From positions 558,001 through 622,000 of the forward strand of contig CAVVUB010000001.1 in the NCBI GenBank assembly GCA_963751335.1: DNA of 64,000 nt. The letters run 5' to 3'. The DNA comes from Bog-473 sp963751335. Its GTDB lineage: Bacteria; Actinomycetota; Acidimicrobiia; Acidimicrobiales; RAAP-2. Each line of letters opens with the position of its first letter. Position 1 is the stretch's first letter. Positions 1-8,363 of the stretch are shown piece after piece. The notes under the pieces were generated by a model that was not told where the DNA came from, did no database searches, and saw only the letters and a list, made by a program, of their open reading frames with translations. A program made the translations under genes and the position numbers.

Positions 1-39
1 GCGCCAACAAGGTCGAACTGTGCGGTCCTCCAACGATCG

Positions 40-819
40 ATGGAATACGGTTTGCACATGGCATATGTCGACATTTACGGGCACCCCACATGGATATCCG
101 TAGGGATCGAGAATGATGAGACGGTGTTGCTGTTGCACGGCGGCATTGTAGACAGCCGTTCTCTTCTGGACTCGATTGGTCCGGCGCTCAGTGATCGCTA
201 CTGCGTTGCGGCATTCGATCGTCGTGGCCATGGGCGCACTGCCGATACCCCAGGCGCGCTTCATTACGACTCGATGGCCGATGAAACAATCGGTGTTCTT
301 GAGCATCTAGATCGGCCCGCGCACTTGGTCGGCCATAGCGACGGGGGCGATGTGGGACTCCTGGTCGCGATACGGCGACCTGACCTTGTCCAGCGGCTCG
401 TCATGATTGGATCGAACTTCCACCACGAAGGCCTGCTATCGATCGACGAACTAACAACCCCAGACGTCTATGAGATGTTCGCGACGATGTACGGTGAGTG
501 TTCACCTGACGGACGGGAGCACTTCGATGAGTTTCTCGCCAAGACCTACGCCATGTGGGCTTCGGAACCCACACTGACGCCGGCGGACCTCGCCAGGGTC
601 ACAGTACCCGTCCTGGTTCTCGTAGCTGACGACGACGCGATCGCCTTGTCTCATACCTGTTTGCTCTACGAGTCGATTCCGGGCGCACAGCTCGCGGTCG
701 TCCCAGGTGCATCACATTTGCTGCCTATTGAACAGCCCGAAGAGACGGTACGCATCGTCTGCAAGTTCCTTGAATCGAGCGTGCCGCCCGCAACCTTGAT
801 GCCGATCAGACGGACCTGA
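40..819 (+). CDS. alpha/beta hydrolase
   Basis: Soluble alpha/beta-hydrolase-fold enzyme of 259 residues, a normal family length. The oxyanion segment LLLHGG is at about residues 31-35. The nucleophile elbow GHSDGG places Ser near 100. The acid is in VADDDA near 197, and the catalytic His is in GASHLLP near 226. The full triad suggests an active esterase or lactonase-type hydrolase; the substrate cannot be read from sequence. A second in-frame ATG lies 18 bases downstream, at 58, so the start is uncertain. It is a lone gene, followed by a convergent membrane-protein gene. Confidence 0.85.
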   Translation: MEYGLHMAYVDIYGHPTWISVGIENDETVLLLHGGIVDSRSLLDSIGPALSDRYCVAAFDRRGHGRTADTPGALHYDSMADETIGVLEHLDRPAHLVGHSDGGDVGLLVAIRRPDLVQRLVMIGSNFHHEGLLSIDELTTPDVYEMFATMYGECSPDGREHFDEFLAKTYAMWASEPTLTPADLARVTVPVLVLVADDDAIALSHTCLLYESIPGAQLAVVPGASHLLPIEQPEETVRIVCKFLESSVPPATLMPIRRT

Positions 820-906
820 GTCCTGGTTCGCGGATATCGGGCGAACTTCTGCGCCTGGCCGCCGCCGGAGTGTGAGTATCTACGAAGGGGATAGGTTTTC
901 CAGACC

Positions 907-1233
907 TCAGAACCGCCAGTCGACAAGACCCCTCACGACCAGAGCTGTCATCACGAAAAGAGCGATACCGAGGCTCACCCCAACCCAGGCCACCGCTCGC
1001 CCATTGCCAACTCGTCGGGCTTTGACCAATCCGTCAACGCCATAGCCGACTGCGGCGAGGCTCACGGCCACAGTGCCAAAACGGAGTGCCGTTCCGCGGA
1101 AGTGGAGAAGCAATAGAAAGGGTACAAAGGCCCCAACAGCCAACCACAATGAGACCAGGGCCTGAAAATTCCGATTTCGCCTACCTTGGTCGGTCCCCCA
1201 GTCGGCAGAAGGAATCGGTTCGACATCCGCCAT
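907..1233 (-). CDS. small three-helix membrane protein
   Basis: Hypothetical protein of 108 residues with three predicted membrane helices, at about residues 24-44, 49-67 and 79-101, after a short hydrophilic N-terminus (MADVEPIPSADW). An upstream in-frame start at 1284 would add 17 residues, including two Cys. I prefer the inner ATG because the longer N-terminus does not look like coding sequence. No family is recognised. The function is unknown. Confidence 0.5.
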   Translation of the reverse strand: MADVEPIPSADWGTDQGRRNRNFQALVSLWLAVGAFVPFLLLLHFRGTALRFGTVAVSLAAVGYGVDGLVKARRVGNGRAVAWVGVSLGIALFVMTALVVRGLVDWRF

Positions 1234-1510
1234 TGATCGATTATCGCATCCACTACAGAATGCGCTCACCTGGTACAGACCCAACGCAGGACAAAGATAT
1301 TTCGCAGAAGTGGCGTGCCACTAGGCCGGTACGGGGGCAAGCGCCATACGAGTAGCCGGGCAGTACGTCAACGATTGTCGATAAAGTGGCAGGGCCGGTT
1401 TCCGGACCACCTACGCACTCCAGAGATCGGCAGGGCCCCGCCCATGGGAGGCGCTACCGGAGGAGGCGCCACCCCACGCGATCGTCCGCCGACGAGCACG
1501 GAGGAACGAC

Positions 1511-1951
1511 ATGTCACACGTACGCCGTTTCGACCACGTCGGCATCACTGTCGCGGACCTTGATGCGGCGACGCAGTTCTTTGTCGCGTTGGGGCTGGAC
1601 ATCGAGGGAAGAACTTTCGTGGAGGGCGAGTTCATCGACACCGTCATCGGCATCCCGGGCTCAAGAACCGAAATCGTGATGCTTCGGCCGCCGGACAACG
1701 GCACAGGCGTCGAGCTCTCTCGCTTCGTCCGGCCTAGCTGCGTACCGGGCTCACCGGCCGCAATGGCCAACGAGGTCGGCTTGCGAAGCGTCGCGTTCGA
1801 GGTTCGCAACCTGGACGCCGCCGTCGACCAGGCGATGTCCGCCGGGTACGGGTTGGTGGGCGGGATCGGCGAGTATGAGGGCTCTTGGCGGATGGCCTAC
1901 GTCCGAGGCCCCGAGGGGATCATCGTGGCGCTCGCCCAGCCCATCGCCTGA
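1511..1951 (+). CDS. VOC family (glyoxalase/dioxygenase fold) protein
   Basis: A 146-residue vicinal-oxygen-chelate protein with two beta-alpha-beta-beta-beta modules. The first starts FDHVGITVADLDAA near residue 7; the second starts RSVAFEVRNLDAAV near 92. Metal-ligand candidates are His9 and Glu residues near 58 and 140 (inferred by position). A GGAGGA ribosome site sits about 6 bases before the ATG. The substrate is unknown; lyase, dioxygenase or resistance roles all occur in this family. It is one of five VOC genes in the window. Confidence 0.8.
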   Translation: MSHVRRFDHVGITVADLDAATQFFVALGLDIEGRTFVEGEFIDTVIGIPGSRTEIVMLRPPDNGTGVELSRFVRPSCVPGSPAAMANEVGLRSVAFEVRNLDAAVDQAMSAGYGLVGGIGEYEGSWRMAYVRGPEGIIVALAQPIA

Positions 1952-1980
1952 CCGTCCCCGCTAGGTGGGGCAGATCCGCT

Positions 1981-2466
1981 TCAGTCGCGAGATAGGTCGA
2001 GAAACAACAGGCTTCCCTCTCCCGAAAAGCCCAGCCGGCGATAGAAGGGAAATGAACGAGGGCTCGGATGGACGAACAGGTAGTCCACCCCCTCCCTTGT
2101 CGCTCCTTCGATCAACTGTCCAATCAGCAGGCTTCCCAGGCCTCCGTCTCGGTGCTCTGCCGTCACGTACACGCTTTGGATGTGTCCCGACAACCTCTTC
2201 CAGATCTCTGGGCCCGGGATCCGTTCAACAATTGCGAGCCAAGCCATTCCGACGGCATAGCCGTCGACTTCCACGAGATACGGCACATGAGTGCGCTCGT
2301 GCTGGGAGATCCAGGTTGCAAACTCCGCTCGGAACCGATCCGGATCTCCCACTTCGTTCCGCTCGACAACCCGCCAAATCCACCGCAACCGAGTAAGCGC
2401 ATCGGCATCAGATGGCCTCCCACGTCGAGCGGAGGCGTCGCCATGGCGATTTGCGGTCACATTCAC
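1981..2466 (-). CDS. GNAT family N-acetyltransferase
   Basis: A 161-residue acetyl-CoA-dependent N-acetyltransferase. The core strand IQSVYVTAEHRDGGLGSLLI (about 95-114) contains the acyl-CoA loop (R/Q-x-x-G-x-G/A equivalent), followed by the C-terminal module PFYRRLGF. The length matches single-domain GNATs. The acceptor substrate is not inferable. It is a lone gene on the minus strand, and the start at 2466 is the first in-frame candidate. Confidence 0.75.
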   Translation of the reverse strand: MNVTANRHGDASARRGRPSDADALTRLRWIWRVVERNEVGDPDRFRAEFATWISQHERTHVPYLVEVDGYAVGMAWLAIVERIPGPEIWKRLSGHIQSVYVTAEHRDGGLGSLLIGQLIEGATREGVDYLFVHPSPRSFPFYRRLGFSGEGSLLFLDLSRD

Positions 2467-2625
2467 AGCTTCATCATTCTCTGGCTCGTGGGCTGACTGC
2501 GAGAACCAGCGAGAACGGCGAGCCCGACTTCGGTCTCACCCTGCCGGCGAATGATAGGGATCGTCAGCCAATCGCCTGGCTCCCGTCGGCGATCCCGGAC
2601 CACTGCGCCTCCGGTAATACTGACT

Positions 2626-3387
2626 CTACGTTCGAGCCCTGGCTAGTGGGATCTCGATTGGAAAGAGATGATCGCCCTGGCTGCGCTTGGGCTCAGTCAT
2701 TGAGAAGGCGGGTTGTGCCATGACGCGAGGGTGGGTCCCGTGATTTGGATTCGACGAGTGGAAGAGCAGAGGGTGGATCAACACCACGTCGCCCTCCTCG
2801 GCGGCCACTTCGACCACTCCGGGCCAACCTTCCCGCTCAAGGATGGCAGTGAGCGGTTCATCGAAGTCGTCGGCGTCCAGCCCGTCCGGCTCCGCGTTCC
2901 AAAGGAGGCGGGCGGCCAGAAGGTGAGAGCCCTCGACGAGCAATGTTCCACCCTCACCAACGTCCACCGTCGAAAAACAAAAAAGATTCACGAGAGCCTG
3001 CTCGGGCGAGTACAGGTGGTGGCGGAACCACCCGCCGTCGATGTGCCAGTCGTCCCCGTAGGGAGGGGCATCGAATCCCGGGAAGGTGATCGGCCACCAG
3101 CCCATCTCTTTCGTGATCCTCCATCGGCCCGGACCCACGAGCCGGTCCACGGCCGAGCGGAATCGTTCGGTCAAGGCATGGGTGTAGGGCGGTCGCGTCA
3201 TCATCTCCTGCAGCCAGACCCTTGGTTGGGTCCAGTGTTGTGGCTTTTCCAGTTCGATCCCGATGCGCTCACCGAGGTCCCGTCGTACGGCCTTCGCCAC
3301 CTGTGCGGGGAAAGCGTGCTGAAGAAGCGTCCATCCTCGCTCGATGAACTCATCGATCTGGTCGCTCGACAAGGGTCCGGAGACCAT
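2626..3387 (-). CDS. phytanoyl-CoA dioxygenase (PhyH) family protein
   Basis: Fe(II)/2-oxoglutarate-dependent oxygenase of 253 residues. The HxD iron ligands are visible in WHIDGG (His115, Asp117). The distal His is near 205-210 (LIHPLLFHSSNPN), and a 2-oxoglutarate-binding Arg follows near 221 (HPRVMAQ). Other jelly-roll landmarks such as GTLLVEGSHL are present. Known family members hydroxylate acyl-CoAs or small metabolites. With no pathway neighbours, the substrate is open. Confidence 0.8.
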   Translation of the reverse strand: MVSGPLSSDQIDEFIERGWTLLQHAFPAQVAKAVRRDLGERIGIELEKPQHWTQPRVWLQEMMTRPPYTHALTERFRSAVDRLVGPGRWRITKEMGWWPITFPGFDAPPYGDDWHIDGGWFRHHLYSPEQALVNLFCFSTVDVGEGGTLLVEGSHLLAARLLWNAEPDGLDADDFDEPLTAILEREGWPGVVEVAAEEGDVVLIHPLLFHSSNPNHGTHPRVMAQPAFSMTEPKRSQGDHLFPIEIPLARART

Positions 3388-3666
3388 GAAGAGAGGCTAT
3401 GTCAAGCCGGCGGTCGCTCAGGGTGATCGACCGCGGTCAGGTAAGCCACAAGAAGGTCGTCGCAGGCGGAGCGAGCGCCTTGGGTCTGGTCGATAGTCAA
3501 ATCGGTCCTCCTGGATGCGGTACGTGCTGAACTGGTGGGACAACGCTGCACCACGGCGTACCTCCAGCTGCCAAGAACTCCGGCCTTAGCTTGACGTACT
3601 TCGTCCGTACCCTTACTCATGAACCACGGATAGCAGACGTCATCGCCCGACCGGTTTTACTGGGGC

Positions 3667-3701
3667 AAAGGAGAAACATGACCAACCCCCCGAGCACATG
3701 A
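3667..3701 (+). promoter_or_regulatory. Shine-Dalgarno plus 7-codon leader ORF overlapping the next start
   Basis: AAAGGAG at 3667-3673 is followed four bases later by ATG at 3678, opening a seven-codon ORF (MTNPPST). Its TGA (3699-3701) overlaps the ATG of the next gene in an ATGA junction. The first nine bases of both ORFs are the same (ATGACCAAC), so this may be a small duplication. It may equally be a leader that couples translation. The remainder of 3388-3666 shows no gene I can support. Confidence 0.4.
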
Positions 3702-4361
3702 CCAACTTGGCCGAATGGGGTACCACCGTAGGAACGCTGGTCCTCGCCGGGGCGACCTTTGTATCGATCCGGTCTTCCAACCGTTCGGCACGGATTGCCG
3801 AGCGTGCGCTGCTTGCGGGACAGCGGCCGTTGCTCGTTGTCGCTCGGCGCGAAGACCCAGCACAGGAGATTCAATTCGCCGACGGCCGGGTATTGGAGTG
3901 CTTGTCCAGTCATGCGTTGTTTCTCTACGAGAACGAGGTCATCTACCTGGCGACCCCACTGCGAAATGCCGGCAGCGGCCTGGCCCAACTACAGGCCTAC
4001 CGACTCGACCCCGAGCAAGCTGACCGCGTGCAAACTGACCCGCTTGGCACGGCCCGGCATCGCCGCGGAGGCCCGGCTCCAGACCCGGCAAGCTTCGTCC
4101 AGCAACAGCGCGACCTCTACATTGCCTCGGGTGAGATCGGCTTCTGGCAGGCAGCCCTGCCGCGACCCTTCGAGTCCGAGGTTTAAGGCAGTACAGCAGG
4201 CGCTCGATTCCCGCGGTCGCCTTACCGTCGACCTCCTGTATGGCGACCTCGAAGAGGGACAGCGGACCATCACCCGCTTTGTGCTGCTCCCAAACACCGA
4301 CGGGTCATGGCGCTGCGACGTTGCTCATCACTGGCGAACAACCGCGAGCAATGGGTCCTAA
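3698..4361 (+). pseudogene. hypothetical membrane-anchored protein, frameshifted
   Basis: Frame one encodes about 155 residues: an N-terminal hydrophobic segment (about residues 8-24, GTLVLAGATFVSI), then a soluble domain with a conserved-looking ending GEIGFWQAA. At about 4160-4180 the similarity moves to another frame, which runs RGRLTVDLLYGDLEEGQRT to a stop at 4361. One base lost or gained rejoins a protein of about 220 residues. I know no function. The break may be real decay or a sequencing indel. A truncated ISL3 transposase abuts the 3' end. Confidence 0.6.
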
Positions 4362-4377
4362 CTGACCCTGCTCCGTT

Positions 4378-5595
4378 TTGATCAGGTTGTTGAGCGCTTC
4401 GGTCGGGCCGTTGGACACGCGGGCCAGGTGGAAGTTGGTGATCTTGTCGAACAACTTCTTGATCGTGCCGAGCCGCTGGATCTCGGGCGGCATGGCGTTC
4501 TTGAGGCAATGCGCCTGGAGCTCGGTCAGCATCTCGCGGGCGACGTGGGGATCAGAGGTGCGATAGAAGTCACGCAGGCGCTCTTTGACCCGGTAGGCAA
4601 TGGCCACCTCGGCGCCGGGATCGCCCAGCTCGAGGAGTGAGGCCAGGCGTTCTGAGGCGTCGACCTTGAGTTTCTCCTCGCCCATGAGCAAGAGACGCCG
4701 GGCCCGAAAGAGCGGATCGTCGCGTCGACCCCGATGTCCAAGCTGTTCGATCTGGACCCGGCGTCTGATGGCATCGAGAGAGCGATTGGCCAAAGAGATC
4801 AGGTGGAAGGGGTCGACCACCTGGGCCGCGTTGGGCAAGAGCACACTGCAGACGGCGGCATAGGTGTTGCTCATGTCGAGGGCCCCGAAGCGAATGCGTT
4901 CTTTCCAGGCCGCCGGTTGGCGGTCGATCCAGCCCGCCACGTCGGTGTATTTGCGAGTGGGCAGGATCTCGATGAGCTGGTGGTTCTCCACGTCGGCCAC
5001 CGTGGTGGCGTACTCGGTGTGGCGCGAATTGAGACGCACGAAGGAGGTCTCGTCGAGTCCGATGGCCGTCGTCTGGTTCAAGCGCTTCCGATCGGCCTCG
5101 AGCAGGGCCTTGCCATAGGTGGTCACGGCGTCGTTGACCGTGTGCCAGTCACAGGCCAACTCGTCGGCCACCTCTTTGACCGTCCGTCCCGTGCCGACCT
5201 GGGTGGTCGCCCACTTGGCCGCTCGCGTCGTCAACAAGCAGTTCTTGGCCGCGATGCGGTGATCTCTGAGCACCCAGGAACGCTTCGTGCAGCGCGGGTT
5301 CGTACAGAGCATCCGGTGCTTCTTCCACCCCAGACGCATCGGGCTGCCATAGACGGGCAGGTCGACGTAGGTGACGACCGGACGTTCCTTGACCTGGGCC
5401 GGCTCCGCACAGCTCGGGCAGCGCACCGGTTGGCGGATCAGCTGCTCGATCGCCAGTTCGACGTCGGGCCCTCGGCGTTCGTAGTGCAGGACCACGTTCG
5501 TAGTGCAGGACCACCACGTCTTTGAGGCCGACGAGGGCTCCGAGGATCTCACTAAGGTCGCGAAGAACGAAGGTGCTTCTTGGTTGTTGGCTCAC
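4378..5595 (-). pseudogene. ISL3 family transposase, 3'-truncated and frameshifted
   Basis: DDE transposase of the ISL3 family. Visible parts are the N-terminal zinc-finger-like Cys pairs (CPSCAEPAQ, then CTNPRC), the first catalytic Asp in AIGLDETSF, the second in QVVDPFHL, and the Glu in NGPTEALNNLIK. The protein stops matching right after NNLIK (about 4378), so the usual C-terminal segment and that IS end are missing. The real N-terminus (GTG at 5595, MSQQPRSTFVLRDL) is joined to the rest only after removing a 19-bp tandem duplication at 5476-5513. The element should be inactive. It lies outside the tRNA island. Confidence 0.85.
5476..5513. repeat. 19-bp tandem duplication inside the ISL3 transposase
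   Basis: The 19-base unit at 5476-5494 (beginning CGTTCGTAGTGC) is repeated exactly at 5495-5513. Because 19 is not a multiple of three, it shifts the transposase frame early in the gene. Deleting one copy restores the continuous ISL3 N-terminus. This points to a recent duplication, or to a misassembly. Confidence 0.9.
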
Positions 5596-5625
5596 ACCTC
5601 AACCTCAAGCTTGAGGCACCTTCGT
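5567..5625. repeat. nested inverted repeats centred on the transposase start codon
   Basis: ACGAAGGTGC at 5567-5576 is perfectly complementary to GCACCTTCGT at 5616-5625. The dyad centre (5596) falls on the GTG start at 5593-5595. Inside it, CCTCAAGCTTGAGG at 5603-5616 is a perfect 14-bp palindrome just upstream of that start. Folded RNA would bury the start codon, and the DNA palindrome could serve as an operator. The right IS end itself was not identified. Confidence 0.5.
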
Positions 5626-5725
5626 AGCGTTCGGGGTGATCCTGGTCAGGACGGGCTCCACGCCAGAATCCGAAGAGCCGCGAAAGATCCTGGTCTACGA
5701 TGTCTTGACACACTGGTCAGTCTCC

Positions 5726-5741
5726 GATGTCTCGCGACATC
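5726..5741. repeat. short hairpin beside attL
   Basis: GATGTC-TCGC-GACATC forms a six-pair stem just left of the attachment repeat. A related sequence, GATGTCTTGACAC, starts at 5699. The pair resembles insertion-sequence end motifs, but no transposase for them is left here. The assignment is tentative. Confidence 0.3.
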
Positions 5742-5746
5742 ACAAT

Positions 5747-5790
5747 GGTGGGCGCTGCGGGACTCGAACCCACGACCTCAGCCGTGTGAA
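5747..5790 (-). other. attL: displaced 3' part of tRNA-Val
   Basis: Forty-four bases are identical to 13,938-13,981. They cover the tRNA-Val(CAC) sequence from the anticodon loop through the T arm, acceptor 3' strand and discriminator. Homology stops abruptly at 5790, so this is only the 3' half of a tRNA. This is the expected left boundary when an integrative element inserts into a tRNA 3' end and restores it at the other end. Confidence 0.85.
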
Positions 5791-5896
5791 TCCGTCCTGG
5801 GTGGTTTCAGTGACCTGGGGGTCTTACAGAAAGTCCAGCTCAGAGGGCAAATGAGCTATCCGCTGGTATCCGCCATCGCCCCCTCTTTCGCGCTGC

Positions 5897-5920
5897 TTCG
5901 CGCACGTAGCGCGCACGCCG
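5897..5920. repeat. 24-bp island end repeat, left copy
   Basis: Exact 24-bp match, in the same orientation, to 13,861-13,884; the core is CGCGCACGTAGCGCGCAC. It lies 107 bp inside attL. In the circular form the two copies would flank the att core on both sides, as integrase arm-type sites do. That role is an inference. Confidence 0.6.
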
Positions 5921-5975
5921 AGCCGCCGGTCAGCGGCCCCTCCTGACCACTCGGGTACGATCATAGACAATCCGC

Positions 5976-5991
5976 TATAGGCTGTGACCCA
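5976..5991 (+). promoter_or_regulatory. candidate leaderless promoter of the toxin-antitoxin pair
   Basis: TATAGG at 5976-5981 lies nine bases before the ATG at 5991, so a -10 box here would start transcription at or next to the start codon. There is no Shine-Dalgarno sequence. The short dyad ATAG (5963-5966)/CTAT (5975-5978) could bind the XRE domain for autoregulation. No convincing -35 was found. Confidence 0.35.
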
Positions 5992-6521
5992 TGGAGGAGT
6001 CCGCACCCCACTCTCCAGGTTCGCTGCTTCGCGAGGCCCGCACCCGCTCCAACCTGTCGCAAACCGACCTCGCCCGGCGAGCTCATGTTGCTCAGAGTGT
6101 CGTGAGTGCATACGAGTCCGGGCGTCGAGAGCCCGCATTCGCCACGCTCGAGCGACTAATTGCCGCCACCGGACATCGCTTGGACGTGCGGCTCGAGCCA
6201 TCAGCCGACGCTCGTCCAGGCTTGCCCGACACGCCACTCGGCCGCCGTCTCAGGCAACGACGTCGGCAGGTGCTTGCTGCTGCTGAGCAATACGGCGCAT
6301 CGAACGTGAGGGTGTTCGGAAGCGTCGCCCGAGGAGAGGACACTTCCGAGAGTGACATCGACATCCTCGTTGACCTTTCACCACGGTCGAGCCTGGTCAC
6401 GCTGGGACGATTGGAGCGGGACATCAGTGATGTCCTTGGTGTCCCCGTCGATGTCGTGCCGGCTGAAGGTCTACGACCGGCTGTGCGAGCGGAGGCGGAG
6501 CAAGAAGCAATCCTCCTGTGA
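5991..6521 (+). CDS. XRE-HTH / MNT nucleotidyltransferase antitoxin
   Basis: A 176-residue fusion. Residues about 11-60 form an XRE helix-turn-helix (LSQTDLARRAHVAQSVVSAY). The C-terminal half is a minimal nucleotidyltransferase with GSVARG near 108 and the metal-binding DID near 120 (SESDIDILVD). In known HEPN/MNT systems the MNT protein AMPylates a Tyr of the HEPN toxin and so silences it. Here a DNA-binding domain is built in, which implies direct autoregulation. Its stop overlaps the downstream toxin GTG (GTGA). Confidence 0.85.
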   Translation: MEESAPHSPGSLLREARTRSNLSQTDLARRAHVAQSVVSAYESGRREPAFATLERLIAATGHRLDVRLEPSADARPGLPDTPLGRRLRQRRRQVLAAAEQYGASNVRVFGSVARGEDTSESDIDILVDLSPRSSLVTLGRLERDISDVLGVPVDVVPAEGLRPAVRAEAEQEAILL

Positions 6522-6847
6522 GGCGGCACGACCACGAATGGCTGGCCGACATCAACGAAGCCATCCAAGCGATTCGTGATTATCGGGAGCGAGGCAGCCT
6601 CAGTGATGGATTGATCTTCGATGCTGTACGTCTGCGATTGATCGAGATTGGTGAGGCCGTGAAGCGACTGAGTCCAGCCTTGTTGACCTCCGAACCTGAC
6701 CTTCCCTGGGAGGAGATCGCCGGCATGCGCGATCGGCTCGCCCATCGGTACTTCGATACCTCGCATGCCATGGTCCAAGCCACCATTGACAATGACATAC
6801 CGGAGCTCGAGCTCGCCGTGCAGCGCCTGCTCTTGCAAGCGTCATGA
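6518..6847 (+). CDS. hepT: HEPN domain toxin (HepT-like)
   Basis: A 109-residue all-helical HEPN protein. The RNase signature R-x4-H-x-Y is present as RDRLAHRY near residue 72, including the Tyr that partner MNT enzymes modify. It starts at GTG 6518, inside the antitoxin stop (GTGA), so the pair is translationally coupled. The family acts as a tRNA- or mRNA-cleaving toxin in the cytoplasm. The antitoxin-first order and 4-bp overlap are typical. Confidence 0.85.
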   Translation: MRRHDHEWLADINEAIQAIRDYRERGSLSDGLIFDAVRLRLIEIGEAVKRLSPALLTSEPDLPWEEIAGMRDRLAHRYFDTSHAMVQATIDNDIPELELAVQRLLLQAS

Positions 6848-6876
6848 CCACTCGGCGTCCGAGTGAGGGGCCCACA

Positions 6877-7196
6877 ATGCTTTTCGGTCGATGGCACATT
6901 GAGGAGATGGATCTCTGGGATCGAGACGCACTCGATCTCGTCGCTTCTGCCTTTATCGAGTTTCGCTCCGACATGACGGGAAGGTTTGGTTTCATCGCGG
7001 TTGAGAGCTGGATGGATTGTCGGGAGGCGGCAATCGGCGACCCGGCTCGGGCTGGAGTTCTCCTGGGACGGCAACGACGAATGCGATCCGGCCAGCGGTC
7101 GTCGGTGGGGCTGCTCTCCAGTCGGACCGCTCCCTTGCGGAACACATCTACTTTCATATGGGCGACGCCTCGGCATCTCTGGCCAAGCGGGAGTGA
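6877..7196 (+). pseudogene. small conserved protein with two frameshifts
   Basis: Three frames must be joined: MLFGRWHIEEMDLWDRDAL onward to about 7045, then LEFSWDGNDECDPASGRR to about 7095, then LAEHIYFHMGDASASL to the TGA at 7194-7196. The result is about 105 residues, like a small acidic protein found widely next to toxin-type genes; its function is not known to me. Two indels in 320 bp mean decay or poor base calling. It starts 29 bases after the HEPN gene, so it was probably in the same operon. Confidence 0.6.
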
Positions 7197-7269
7197 TCGG
7201 GGGTGTCTCCAGGCCGGCGGAGGGGGACACCCACGATCAACAGCGTTCCTGACGACGACCTTCGTGGGC

Positions 7270-7674
7270 TTACGAGGGTCGCAGTGACGCCTCCGGAAGT
7301 TTTGGTTCAAATAGTTCGATCGGATTGCCTGACGGATCTTCGAGCAGTATTTGCTTTCCTCCCACCCCGGTCACGATGTCATTGCGAAACCGGGCACCAT
7401 TGCTGCGAAGCTCCTGCACCGTGGACGAGAGATCAGAGACCTCGATCGTAAATCTGTTCCATCCTCCGGGCTGTGGCATCGATCCATCGGGCATCGCTTG
7501 ACCACCGCCGGGCCCGCCGCCGGTAGCGCTGAGGACGAGGCGAAGATCACCGCGGGAGAGCATGGCGAAAGTGGGTGCGGGATGCATCACCTCTTCAAAA
7601 GCGAGCCGTTCACAATAGAAGGCAATGGCCTCGTCGACATCGTTGACGATGTAGCGAACACTCACGGTGGCCAT
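7270..7674 (-). CDS. VOC family protein
   Basis: A 134-residue single-subunit VOC protein. Module one begins VRYIVNDVDEAIAFYCERL, and module two begins RFTIEVSDLSSTVQELRSNG and ends LLEDPSGNPIELFEP, the usual C-terminal signature with a metal-ligand Glu. The start at 7674 is supported by a GGGGA ribosome site four bases upstream; a longer frame to 7704 adds ten unlikely residues. The substrate is unknown. Confidence 0.75.
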   Translation of the reverse strand: MATVSVRYIVNDVDEAIAFYCERLAFEEVMHPAPTFAMLSRGDLRLVLSATGGGPGGGQAMPDGSMPQPGGWNRFTIEVSDLSSTVQELRSNGARFRNDIVTGVGGKQILLEDPSGNPIELFEPKLPEASLRPS

Positions 7675-7892
7675 GGGTCCCCTCGATTCGGCTCGATTTA
7701 CCATGAACGTACCCGTTGTGGAGCGATGCGCTCACCAGGAGGGACTAAAGCCCGTGATTTCCAGCTGGAACCATTACTGCGCCGCTCGGTGCACCCCCTC
7801 GAAGCCTTCGGGGGCAATCTGCGAATTTGCGATTTCAGCAGCGCAGGGGCCTTGGAATGCCAGAGCCTACTTAGTTGTAGCGTCGCATAACG

Positions 7893-8078
7893 GTGGACTG
7901 GGATTTGCGGCACCGGAAGTCATCGCTGACGATTCGGTTGGTGCTGGCGGTTTGGATCGCCGTGATCGTCGTCGTGCTTTGCTATGCGGGACGATGGTGG
8001 GGCCTGGTATTCATTGCTCCCCTGGTCCTTGACTTGTACCTGCTCCGTCGGATCTTGGTGGCCGGCTCCAGTCGGTAG
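7893..8078 (+). CDS. small two-helix membrane protein
   Basis: A 61-residue protein. A basic N-terminus is followed by helices at about residues 15-32 and 36-52 (LVLAVWIAVIVVVLCYAGRW, then LVFIAPLVLDLYLL). A GTG or ATG start near 7893 is plausible. No family is recognised. Its hydrophobic pattern and positive N-terminus support a real membrane peptide, but length alone makes this uncertain. Confidence 0.4.
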   Translation: MDWDLRHRKSSLTIRLVLAVWIAVIVVVLCYAGRWWGLVFIAPLVLDLYLLRRILVAGSSR

Positions 8079-8099
8079 ACGAACAAGACACAAGTGCCC

Positions 8100-8363
8100 C
8101 AAACGCGTGGGCGACTTCGAGTCGACAGTTAGCTCCGATGTGCCTGCTTGAGACTTAGCCCCGAGCGCTAGCGCGATTTCCTAGCGTTAAGGGGTCTCGG
8201 TGGGGTCGCTCTCGTAGTGCCTGCCCCCGGCTTCTGTCGGGTGGCTTTCGTTCGAAGAGCGTCCCATCGGGGCTTCGCCCACGGAGTGGCTCAAAAGAGG
8301 ATCGAGCACGAACATCCGCAAGCAGGAGTGCCCCCGTGGTTCACATCAACCAAGGAGGTAGTC
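8100..8363 (+). ncRNA. candidate IS110 bridge-RNA region (copy 1 leader)
   Basis: This is the non-coding leader of the first IS110 transposase. It holds a clear hairpin at 8164-8188 (AGCGCTAG / CTAGCGTT, 9-base loop) and further GC-rich inverted stretches near 8220-8290. IS110-group elements are known to encode a structured bridge RNA in the non-coding end before the transposase. Boundaries and guide loops cannot be set from this copy alone. Confidence 0.25.

Noticed and set aside
5726..5741. GATGTC/GACATC hairpin as an intact IS481-type end
   Set aside because: No transposase or second end is present; kept only as a short hairpin.
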